A stretch of DNA of 6,496 bases. Origin: Lachnospiraceae bacterium. Lineage in GTDB: Bacteria; Bacillota; Clostridia; Lachnospirales; Lachnospiraceae. The notes below the pieces were generated by a model, which was given only the letters and a program-made list of their open reading frames with translations, made no database searches and was not told the DNA's origin. Position 1 is the first letter of the stretch; the number at the start of each line of letters is the position of its first letter. The position numbers and the translations under genes are program-made. The DNA is taken from the NCBI GenBank assembly GCA_017461685.1, contig JAFTXF010000029.1, positions 1 through 6,496 on the forward strand. The letters run 5' to 3'. Below are positions 1 to 6,300 of the stretch, in pieces.

Positions 1-47
1 CCGGCCGGCAGCCACCGAGTTTCGCAAGCGTCTATTCATAATTCATT

Positions 48-54
48 AGGGGAG
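48..54 (+). promoter_or_regulatory. Ribosome binding site for the TTG-start lipoprotein gene
   Basis: AGGGGAG lies 6 bases before the TTG at 61. An in-frame TAG at 55-57 closes the frame just upstream, and the next in-frame ATG is not until codon 75. The TTG is therefore the only start that keeps the lipoprotein signal. Confidence 0.75.
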
Positions 55-60
55 TAGTCT

Positions 61-858
61 TTGAAAAGTAAAATATTTATTTTCTTATTATCATGTGTAC
101 CTATATTAAACGGTTGCACTACGAAAGCTATACAAGGAACAAGTTTAAAAGAAGAAAATACAGAGTCAGTCCAGTTTCAGCAAGATATATTGCAAAAACT
201 CAATGCAGCTCCGAATACCGAGGTATCTTCTAAGGACTATTATACCGAAAATAATTGGAACAAGAAAATCGTTAATCTACAAATGGCTGACCTGACCCGG
301 GACGGCGTGGATGATTATATCGTAACCATCATTTACACAGCTCCCACCGTCACAACCGATGACCCGTCCGAAATGTTGAAAAGCGGCGGAGTAGGGTATA
401 TACAGGTTTATGATGGCAGTAATACCACCGGCTTGGATGAGTTGGGAACACTGCTTTGGGAAAAGGAATTTGCAGTCGCCCATGCCGGAAATGCTCAGGT
501 GAATTTGGTACATAGGGATGAGTTGGACTATTTAATGCCTACGGATATTTATGCACAGATGGGCAATTATTATTTTCACTATGAAGTGCTGTATTTGGAT
601 GCAGAAGGTAATATATATATTGTGGAAGAGCAATCATTAAATTACAATACCATGGAAAATGGTGAGCAGCGTCCGTTTAATGATGAGGAAAAGCAGGAAA
701 TTGCTAACTTTAAGGAGAAAATGTATACATGGTTCGAAGGGGCTACTCTATTAGTGGCAGCGGATGTGAATTTGCCAAAGCAGCTGGTAAGCACTCCGGG
801 GCAGCAGTATGTGCCGGAGGATTATTATGAGACCGCTTTGCAGGAATATATTCAGTAG
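61..858 (+). CDS. Putative lipoprotein of unknown function, TTG start
   Basis: 265 residues. I do not recognise the family. The N-terminus is a bacterial lipoprotein signal: Lys2 and Lys4, a hydrophobic run at about residues 5-16, then the lipobox Leu16-Asn17-Gly18-Cys19. The mature protein would be lipidated at Cys19 and anchored outside the cytoplasmic membrane. Residues 20-60 are polar and probably a flexible linker. At 77-85 the pattern Asp-x-Thr-x-Asp-Gly-x-x-Asp resembles the calcium-binding loop of FG-GAP/VCBS-type repeats and is followed by a beta-strand-like stretch (YIVTIIY). The remainder is rich in Tyr, Asp and Glu and looks like a globular beta-rich domain; no catalytic motif was seen. 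Whether it belongs to an operon cannot be told, because only 60 bases precede it. It converges on mtnN with a shared hairpin between them. That it is a lipoprotein is fairly sure; its role is unknown. Confidence 0.87.
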   Translation: MKSKIFIFLLSCVPILNGCTTKAIQGTSLKEENTESVQFQQDILQKLNAAPNTEVSSKDYYTENNWNKKIVNLQMADLTRDGVDDYIVTIIYTAPTVTTDDPSEMLKSGGVGYIQVYDGSNTTGLDELGTLLWEKEFAVAHAGNAQVNLVHRDELDYLMPTDIYAQMGNYYFHYEVLYLDAEGNIYIVEEQSLNYNTMENGEQRPFNDEEKQEIANFKEKMYTWFEGATLLVAADVNLPKQLVSTPGQQYVPEDYYETALQEYIQ

Positions 859-863
859 AGTAG

Positions 864-898
864 AAAAAAGGGAATGTTGCAGACATCTGAACATTCCC
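864..898 (-). terminator. Intrinsic terminator of the luxS-mtnN operon
   Basis: A perfect 9-bp stem GGGAATGTT (870-878) / AACATTCCC (890-898) encloses 11 bases, which can extend by CAG/CTG. On the minus strand the stem is followed directly by TTTTTT (864-869), and it begins 9 bases past the mtnN stop, as expected for a Rho-independent terminator. On the plus strand it also falls 12 bases after the lipoprotein stop, but no T-run follows immediately, so termination of that gene here would be weaker. Confidence 0.85.
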
Positions 899-906
899 GA
901 GTATGC

Positions 907-1605
907 TTATAATTTTTTCACCAAATCCGCTACTAACGCCGCGCTGTGCTTTGCAGCAGCACGCTCAAAAGTAGGGTAATCCATCTCAGCGCTGTCATCC
1001 GCTTTGTCGGAAATAGCGCGGATGATAACAAATGGCAGGTCATTCAGTGTAGCAGCGTGAGCAATAGCAGCCCCTTCCATCTCCGCACAGAAACCACCGA
1101 AACCGTTAATCAGGCGCTCTTTCACTTCCTTAGAAGAAATAAACTGGTCGCCGGTTACTACACGGCCGCTGCGGCAGTTGATATCCGGGTTCACGGCACG
1201 GCAGCTTTCCATAGCCAGTTCAATCATGTGAGCATCAGCAGTAAATTCCGCCTTCGCAGTGCCCGGTACCTGTCCCGGTGTGTAACCAAAAATGGTAACA
1301 TCCATATCATGATAAACCGCATCAGAAGATACCAAAATATCGCCGATATCCAAATCTGCATTTAAAGAACCTGCAACGCCTGTATTAATAACATGGGTTA
1401 CGCCAAATAAATCCGCCAAAATCTGTACACACATGCCGGCATTCACCTTGCCGATACCGCATTTTACAATAACAACCTGAGCGCCATTTAAAGTACCTTC
1501 GCAAAAAGTCATGCCTGCTCTGGTGATTTCCTTGCTTAAATGCATCTGCGCTTTTAATGCATCTACTTCCAAATCCATTGCGCCAATAATACCAATTTTA
1601 CTCAT
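907..1605 (-). CDS. mtnN: 5'-methylthioadenosine/S-adenosylhomocysteine nucleosidase
   Basis: 232 residues, the usual family length. The cytoplasmic enzyme hydrolyses the N-glycosidic bond of S-adenosylhomocysteine, 5'-methylthioadenosine and 5'-deoxyadenosine, releasing adenine. This clears the methyltransferase inhibitor SAH and supplies S-ribosylhomocysteine to LuxS. The family signatures are all visible: IGIIGAMDLEV at 4-14 with Glu13 (counterpart of E. coli Glu12), TGVAGS at 75-80, TGDQF at 151-155 with the base-stacking Phe155, AEMEG at 174-178 (Glu175/Glu177), and RAISDKAD at 196-203 with catalytic Asp200 (E. coli Asp197). The ATG is preceded by AGGAGA (1614-1619) with 8-base spacing. 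It lies 51 bp downstream of luxS with no convincing promoter of its own, so the two are probably co-transcribed, and it ends just before a strong terminator. Also called pfs or mtn. Confidence 0.98.
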   Translation of the reverse strand: MSKIGIIGAMDLEVDALKAQMHLSKEITRAGMTFCEGTLNGAQVVIVKCGIGKVNAGMCVQILADLFGVTHVINTGVAGSLNADLDIGDILVSSDAVYHDMDVTIFGYTPGQVPGTAKAEFTADAHMIELAMESCRAVNPDINCRSGRVVTGDQFISSKEVKERLINGFGGFCAEMEGAAIAHAATLNDLPFVIIRAISDKADDSAEMDYPTFERAAAKHSAALVADLVKKL

Positions 1606-1623
1606 TTTTATCTTCTCCTATTG

Positions 1624-1674
1624 TAAGTTATCCACAAAAACCCCTAAGTTATTCGCTTAAAGTGGATAACTTAG
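1624..1674 (-). promoter_or_regulatory. Inverted-repeat element in the luxS-mtnN gap, candidate attenuator or DnaA-box pair
   Basis: The octamer TAAGTTAT occurs at 1624-1631 and 1645-1652, and its reverse complement at 1666-1673, each start 21 bases from the last. In the minus-strand transcript the first-transcribed arm (1674-1666) can pair with 1652-1644 (9 bp, then GGG and UUUUU at 1640-1636, terminator-like). Alternatively, arm 1673-1662 can pair with 1635-1624 (12 bp, 26-base loop), which puts the second arm close to the mtnN ribosome binding site. The pairings exclude each other. The arms also contain TTATCCACA (1628-1636, plus), an exact DnaA-box consensus, and TTATCCACT (1669-1661, minus). 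One arm overlaps the last codons of luxS. The structure is seen; the function is inference. Confidence 0.5.
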
Positions 1675-2136
1675 TCTGTTTTCTGAAATATTGTCTAAAA
1701 CTTCTGTTAAATATTTACGAGCCAAAAGCTTCGCCATTGGCAGGTTCATATCCAGATAATTGCCGCAGTCTTTGGCGCTGGCACCCGGTACCTCGCCTTC
1801 GAAATCGGCTATAAACTGATACATTTCCTGCATGAGAGGCACGATATCCCGACTCTCCAAATCTCCTGCCAAAATCAAATAAAATCCGGTGCGGCAACCC
1901 ATAGGTCCGAAATAAATCACCCGCTCCTTCCAATCCGCATGATTGCGCAGAAAAGTAGCCGCCAGATGCTCAATGGTATGTATCTCGGCAGTATTCATCA
2001 CAGGTTCCTCATTTGGGGAGGTCATACGCAAATCAAAGGTAGTAAGAACCTCTGCACCCACATGGTCTTTGCGGGAAACGTAAATACCCGGCTGTAATTT
2101 AATATGGTCAATCGTAAAACTTGCAATTTTTTCCAT
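1657..2136 (-). CDS. luxS: S-ribosylhomocysteine lyase, AI-2 synthase
   Basis: 159 residues, normal for LuxS. It cleaves S-ribosylhomocysteine to homocysteine and 4,5-dihydroxy-2,3-pentanedione, which cyclises to the AI-2 signal. The metal ligands His53 and His57 with the general base Glu56 sit in the HTIEH motif at 53-57. The third ligand Cys124 lies in KDCGNY, and the catalytic Cys81 in GPMGCRTGFYL. The start chosen is the ATG at 2136, which has AAAGGA (2143-2148) 6 bases upstream and gives the typical MEKIASFTIDH N-terminus. A 26-residue upstream extension is open but is rejected, because the promoter -10 box lies inside it. luxS has its own promoter and repeat cluster upstream and is followed by mtnN, its substrate-supplying partner, so the operon covers two consecutive steps of activated-methyl-cycle recycling. 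All active-site residues are present. Confidence 0.98.
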   Translation of the reverse strand: MEKIASFTIDHIKLQPGIYVSRKDHVGAEVLTTFDLRMTSPNEEPVMNTAEIHTIEHLAATFLRNHADWKERVIYFGPMGCRTGFYLILAGDLESRDIVPLMQEMYQFIADFEGEVPGASAKDCGNYLDMNLPMAKLLARKYLTEVLDNISENRLSYPL

Positions 2137-2142
2137 AGAATG

Positions 2143-2148
2143 TCCTTT
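2143..2148 (-). promoter_or_regulatory. Ribosome binding site fixing the luxS start
   Basis: AAAGGA read on the minus strand, 6 bases before the ATG at 2136. It supports the 159-residue form over the longer open frame that begins at 2214. Confidence 0.8.
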
Positions 2149-2185
2149 CAAATTCATACAAAATAGAATATAAAAATCCTTTTTT

Positions 2186-2214
2186 ATTATAGCAATATAG
2201 ACCGGGAAATTCAA
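2186..2214 (-). promoter_or_regulatory. Sigma-A-type promoter of luxS-mtnN
   Basis: On the minus strand TTGAAT (2214-2209) is followed by a 17-base spacer and a perfect TATAAT (2191-2186), with an extended -10 TGC at 2194-2192. Transcription would start near 2179, giving a leader of about 43 bases before the luxS ATG. This separates luxS-mtnN from the regulator gene upstream. Confidence 0.8.
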
Positions 2215-2256
2215 TGCTCAGCAAAAGAATTCAATACTACACAGCAAAAGAATTCG
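2206..2256 (-). repeat. Imperfect direct repeats over and upstream of the luxS -35 box
   Basis: CAGCAAAAGAATTC is exactly repeated at 2219-2232 and 2242-2255 (plus-strand reading), 23 bases apart. A third partial copy, GAAATTCAATGC, at 2206-2217 overlaps the -35 element. The shared core is about GAATTCAATGC plus CAGCAAAA, at roughly two-helical-turn spacing. The position suggests binding sites for a regulator of luxS, but no known operator consensus was recognised. Confidence 0.6.
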
Positions 2257-2303
2257 ATGCACAACAATAGTTTTCGCTTATAATGCATAAGTATGTACTA
2301 AAT

Positions 2304-3119
2304 TTATGACCGCACATCCTTTCTATAGGAATTAGGAGAAAGCCCCACATTTTTTTTAAACAAACGGCAAAAATGGGCAGGGTCTTCTGCTCCCACCAGC
2401 TCCCCGATTTCCTGTATGGTTTTAGAGGTGGTTTCAAGTAAGTATTTGGCTTTATTGACTCGAATGCTTGTAATATATTCATTTATAGTACAGTCGAAGG
2501 TTTCTCTAAAAATTTTGTATAAAGTATTTTTGGAGGTATGTGACACTTTACATAAAGTTGAAATAGATAAATTTTCTGTGATATTTTGGTCAATATAATC
2601 AACAGCACTTTTCAGTGCACCTTCAAATATAATCTTAATAGCACTGTCAAAAAGAATATTGGTTAAAAGATTATAAATGCTTTCAATTTGGTTTTGGCTA
2701 AAATAAGCTACTTTTAAATAACATTTTTGAAGCTCCTCTTTATCTGCTTCTAACCATGAAATATTGGTATAAATATCCTCTATACTTTCGGAAGGCCTGA
2801 TTCTCCCCAAAATAATATATCCGCTGACAATCTTATCTTTTATAATAGGCATGACGGAGTCAATAATGCCTGCATGGCAGACATGAGAAACAAAACGCTT
2901 GGTCTTTCTGCACTTCTTTAACATGTCCATATCCGAGTGATAACAAAAGTGTCTCCCCTGCTCGCACTGCTGAATCTTACTGCAAAATTCCGGTTCATTG
3001 TAAGCATATGTAGTAATAAAATTAAAGTCCGTGTCAAGAAAAGCAATACTGAGACCGGTAATATTTGCAAAGTTTGAAATGATGGTATTAATCTTATCTA
3101 CATCGTATCGTATGTTCAT
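2304..3119 (-). CDS. AraC-family transcriptional regulator with PocR sensory domain
   Basis: 271 residues from the ATG at 3119. Residues about 5-165 match the PocR ligand-binding type: a PAS-like fold with conserved cysteines (Cys46, 52, 59, 70 and 81) in patterns such as FCSKIQQC, GRHFCY and VSHVCHAGIIDSVMPI, then GYIILGRIRP. Residues about 168-268 are an AraC-type DNA-binding domain with two helix-turn-helices, near 186-206 (LSISTLCKVSHTSKNTLYKIF) and 234-256 (TIQEIGELVGAEDPAHFCRLFK), ending in the usual GLSPNSYRK. PocR itself controls propanediol use; the ligand here is unknown. A GTG at 3128 could extend the protein by three residues but lies inside the ribosome binding site. The gene is divergent from the large GH99-like gene across a gap with repeats, so that gene is its most likely target, with luxS downstream a weaker candidate. 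Confidence 0.95.
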   Translation of the reverse strand: MNIRYDVDKINTIISNFANITGLSIAFLDTDFNFITTYAYNEPEFCSKIQQCEQGRHFCYHSDMDMLKKCRKTKRFVSHVCHAGIIDSVMPIIKDKIVSGYIILGRIRPSESIEDIYTNISWLEADKEELQKCYLKVAYFSQNQIESIYNLLTNILFDSAIKIIFEGALKSAVDYIDQNITENLSISTLCKVSHTSKNTLYKIFRETFDCTINEYITSIRVNKAKYLLETTSKTIQEIGELVGAEDPAHFCRLFKKNVGLSPNSYRKDVRS

Positions 3120-3124
3120 AAAAA

Positions 3125-3132
3125 CCACCTCT
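3125..3132 (-). promoter_or_regulatory. Ribosome binding site fixing the regulator start
   Basis: AGAGGTGG read on the minus strand, 5 bases before the ATG at 3119. The alternative GTG at 3128-3126 overlaps this Shine-Dalgarno sequence, which makes the ATG the better start. Confidence 0.75.
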
Positions 3133-3148
3133 TTTTAACATTTTTACC

Positions 3149-3177
3149 ATAATGACATATCTGGGTAAGGTTGTCAA
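3149..3177 (-). promoter_or_regulatory. Probable promoter of the AraC/PocR regulator
   Basis: On the minus strand a perfect TTGACA (3177-3172) is followed by a 17-base spacer and CATTAT (3154-3149), a 4 of 6 match to the -10 box. The predicted start near 3142 leaves a short leader before the ribosome binding site. A 10-bp palindrome TTTGTACAAA (3185-3194) lies just upstream of the -35 and could be a regulator site. Confidence 0.6.
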
Positions 3178-3224
3178 TGTCTTTTTTGTACAAAGCAATT
3201 TATAGAATAGAATTGGGAAGATAA

Positions 3225-3252
3225 GTCAAATATATGGGTCAATTTGATATGG
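3225..3252 (+). promoter_or_regulatory. Tandem direct repeat, candidate AraC-type activator site
   Basis: GTCAAATATATGG (3225-3237) is followed without gap by GTCAATTTGATATGG (3238-3252): same ends, two extra bases in the middle. The same bases also hold a TCAAAT/ATTTGA inverted repeat (3226-3231 and 3242-3247). AraC-family activators often bind tandem direct half-sites just upstream of a promoter with a weak -35, as here. Assignment to the neighbouring regulator is inference. Confidence 0.45.
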
Positions 3253-3279
3253 AGATATTCTGGCGCGTATATGTATAAT
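3244..3279 (+). promoter_or_regulatory. Probable promoter of the large GH99-like gene
   Basis: A perfect TATAAT lies at 3274-3279, about 54 bases before the ATG. The best -35-like sequence, TTGATA at 3244-3249, is 24 bases upstream, too far for that box. It would suit an overlapping TATATG at 3268-3273 with an 18-base spacer. The lack of a well-placed -35 for the TATAAT fits an activator-dependent promoter. Confidence 0.5.
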
Positions 3280-3289
3280 AAAAGCAACT

Positions 3290-3305
3290 TTAATGGAACC
3301 ATTAA
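3290..3305 (+). promoter_or_regulatory. Dyad just after the predicted transcription start, candidate operator
   Basis: TTAATGG (3290-3296) and CCATTAA (3299-3305) are perfect inverted copies separated by two bases. It lies about 11 bases after the -10 box and 13 bases before the ribosome binding site, where a bound protein would block transcription. The two-base spacer makes a DNA operator more likely than an RNA hairpin. No known family consensus was identified. Confidence 0.4.
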
Positions 3306-3332
3306 CGAAAAATAAAAAGGAGGAAGAAGAAT

Positions 3333-6300
3333 ATGAAAACAAAAAGTTTTCGATTACTGACGGTTCTTTTGGCCGCAGTAATGTTTGTTGCTTTAAGCTT
3401 GCAGGTATATGCAGCCCAGGGCAACGCTGTAACAAAAGACGGTTTAACCGCGCAGCTTTTTACAGACAAGGACGCTTATTCAGCTGAAGAGTCCGTGAAA
3501 GCATCTGTGCGCGTAGACAACCGTACCGGCAAGGAAGTGTTTATTTTCACTTCTATAAATGTACCGGCAGGCGTTACACTGGCAGGTGGAACCACTGCCT
3601 ATGACACAATTATAAAGGATGGCGAAAGCTGGACCACTGCAGAAGGTATTATCCTGTCAGCAGGGGAACTGGCTGCAGCCGGCAGTACTGCAACTGGGGA
3701 TAATATGCAGATTGGCTTTTGGGTAATATTAACTGCCCTGGCAGTTTGCGGCATGATTGCCCTGTTTGTGTACGGCAAGAACAAAAAAACATGGGTTTCC
3801 ATGCTCCTCTGTCTGGCAATGGTGGGCGGTGTAAGCATGGCAGCAGTACCGGTTGAAGCAGGCGACCTTTCCGGAACCATGGAACTGAGCTGTCCGATTC
3901 AGGTTGATGGCAAAGCCGCAGAAGTATCAGCAGTAGTAAATTATGTAATTTATGATGATGTGCTACAGACAGCTGAACCAAGTGAAACAACAGCACCAAC
4001 GGCAGAGCCAACCGAGGCTCCAACAGAAGTCCCAACCGAGGTACCAACTGTAGCACCGACAGAAACACCAACGGAAGCACCGACAGAAGCACCAACGGAA
4101 GCACCGACAGAAGCGCCAACAGAGGCACCGACGGAAACTCCTGTTGACATCGTGGATGCAGAAGAAACAGGCTATTATCTTGTATGGGAAGATTTCACAA
4201 ATCCGACACCAAATACATACAGCTCTAATATCCCATCCAGTTGGGATGCCCAGGCACCTGCGGGCGGTTTAGAGTTTGTGACTACTGACGAAATTAAAAT
4301 TGGCTCACTGGTAGACAAAAGCGAATATGCAGATGCTGTTCTGCAGCGTCAGTTTAATCCGGTATCCGGTAAAATTGTGTGGGAATTCACACTGAATGCT
4401 ACCGGTGATGTAGAAAACGCAGTTGTAGTGTTAGCGTCAGAAGATAAGATCGCCATCAAGTTTACCCTTGTGAACGGCAACCTGACAGCAAATGGAAAGA
4501 CCATAGCTGCAGTACCTGACGGTACAGACCTGGTTGGTATAAAAGTAGAATTGGATACAGAAACCGATACTTACATTGTCAGTGCAGACGGTACCACATT
4601 ACAGGAAGTTTTTGCTTTTGAGGAAGACTGTGATTTTGTAGACCGCATGTATCTTCAGACAACAGAGGCAAACATAGGCACTCTGGGACTTAGCCTGGTG
4701 CGTGTTTACACAAATTTATACGTAAATGAAAAATTCTTAACATCTACCAAAGAGCTTCCGGACGACTGGACATGGAACGAGGAAGGCTCTGCAAATGTGA
4801 TCAGAAAGATGGGCTCCGTATCTCCTGACCTTTACAGTCTGGAGTTGACAGATAATGGAGCAGACAAGCAGACTGTGATCTCCAAAGAGGTTACCTATAC
4901 GGATGATGAAGCATGGTTAGAATATCATTTTCTGATTCCGGAAGGCAGTAATGCAGAGCTGGCAATGGTTCTGGAAACAGAGAATGGTGAGGAGTTCAAG
5001 GTAGGTAATACCAGTGAAAACGGCAAGTATCAGTTTGGTTACTATGATGAAGCCGGTAATTTTGTAGCTTTGTACGATATGATTGATGAACAGTGGTATC
5101 ATGTTCTTGTAAAAGTAACAAGAAATGAAACGCTTGTTTATTTAAATCACAAGCTGCAGGCAGATGGAATCAGCTTACCATTTGTAAAGTTTGATACCCT
5201 TTCCTTTGAAACAAGTATGACAGGAACCGGTATCGTATTACTGGATGATATTTTGCTAAAGGATTACGTGGATTATCCGGAAGATTATGTACCGGAACCG
5301 GAATTACCGGCAGAGGATGATTATATCGTAGGCTTACAGAGCTGCAGTCTTTGGAAGGAAGGATCTCACTTCGGATGGGACTGGATCAGTGACTGGGACG
5401 AAAGACATTCTTACCTGGGATTCTATGATGAAATGAGTCCGGAAGCAGCAGACTGGGCCATCAAGTGGCAGCTGGAGCATTCAGTAGACTATGAATTGTA
5501 CTGCTGGTATCGTCCGCCTGCAGGAGCCGGAGAACCGATCAAGCAGCCAAGAAATGCATATGCTTTGGAAGAAGCATTCTTTAATGCAAAATACAGCAAT
5601 CAGGCTAAATTTGCCATTGCATGGGAAAATAGTTCTGTGGGAAATATGGATTCACAGGATTTCAGAGAAAATATCGTATCCTACTGGCTGGAGCAGTATT
5701 TTAAAGATGACAGATATATGCTTATAGATAATAAGCCGGTTATCGGTATTTATAAATTCTCTACGTTGCTGTCAAGCTTTGGCTCTGTGGACGGCGTTAA
5801 GGCAGAGCTGGATTATCTGCGTCAGGCTTGTAAGGATGCTGGTTTTGACGGATGTGTGGTAATGTTAGTTGCTCATGAAGCATCTGCAACCAGTCTGCAG
5901 CAGTACAAGGATGCAGGAATTGACTGCCTGTATGCATATAGCTGGGGCGGTAATGCAGAAAACCAGAAAGAAAAGATTGTTGCCCAGAATAATGTAGGCA
6001 TTATGGACGTATTACCTACCATTTGTATGGGACGTGATGATTCTGCCTGGGAGCGTGGTTCAGGATATTACCTTACAGACGAGGAATTCAGAGAGCTTGC
6101 AGAATGGGCCAAGAATACCTATATGGCTTCCGCAGAGGAAGGAAGCTTCAGCAGCCGCATGGTTATGCTGGGTAACTGGAATGAATACGGCGAAGGACAT
6201 TTCATGATGCCGGCAGAATTGAACGGTTTCGGCTATCTTGACAGTATCAGAGCAGTCTTTGGTGACAATGAATCTCACACAGACATCAAGCCAACAGAGA

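Noticed and set aside
1..57. Tail of an upstream gene or start of a divergent one
   Set aside because: Three plus frames end in stops at 39-57 and one minus frame begins with ATG at 39, but none has supporting motifs or a ribosome binding site. Too short to decide.
946..1365. Plus-strand open frame opposite mtnN
   Set aside because: Antisense to a gene with complete active-site motifs; the translation resembles nothing.
1606..1656. Separate mtnN promoter (TACAAT near the ribosome binding site)
   Set aside because: No -35 at suitable spacing, and the box sits directly against the Shine-Dalgarno sequence.
2137..2185. SAM or SAH riboswitch in the luxS leader
   Set aside because: The predicted leader is about 43 bases, AU-rich, with no stable stems or known riboswitch core.
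2137..2214. N-terminal extension of LuxS to a start at 2214
   Set aside because: The -10 box at 2186-2191 lies inside it, and the ATG at 2136 has a good ribosome binding site and the family's normal N-terminus.
2206..2256. CRISPR-like array
   Set aside because: Only two exact 14-bp copies and one partial copy, with spacers under 10 bp and no cas genes nearby.
2240..2303. Intrinsic terminator after the regulator gene
   Set aside because: Only a weak 5-bp stem (CTTAT/ATAAG) and no T-run were found on the minus strand.
3649..4128. Minus-strand Leu-rich open frame opposite the large gene
   Set aside because: Low-complexity antisense of a clearly coding frame, with no start signals.
3950..4150. 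Minus-strand frame encoding a VGAS repeat protein
   Set aside because: It is the antisense of the PTEA repeat in the large gene, has no ribosome binding site, and owes its regularity to the 12-bp unit.
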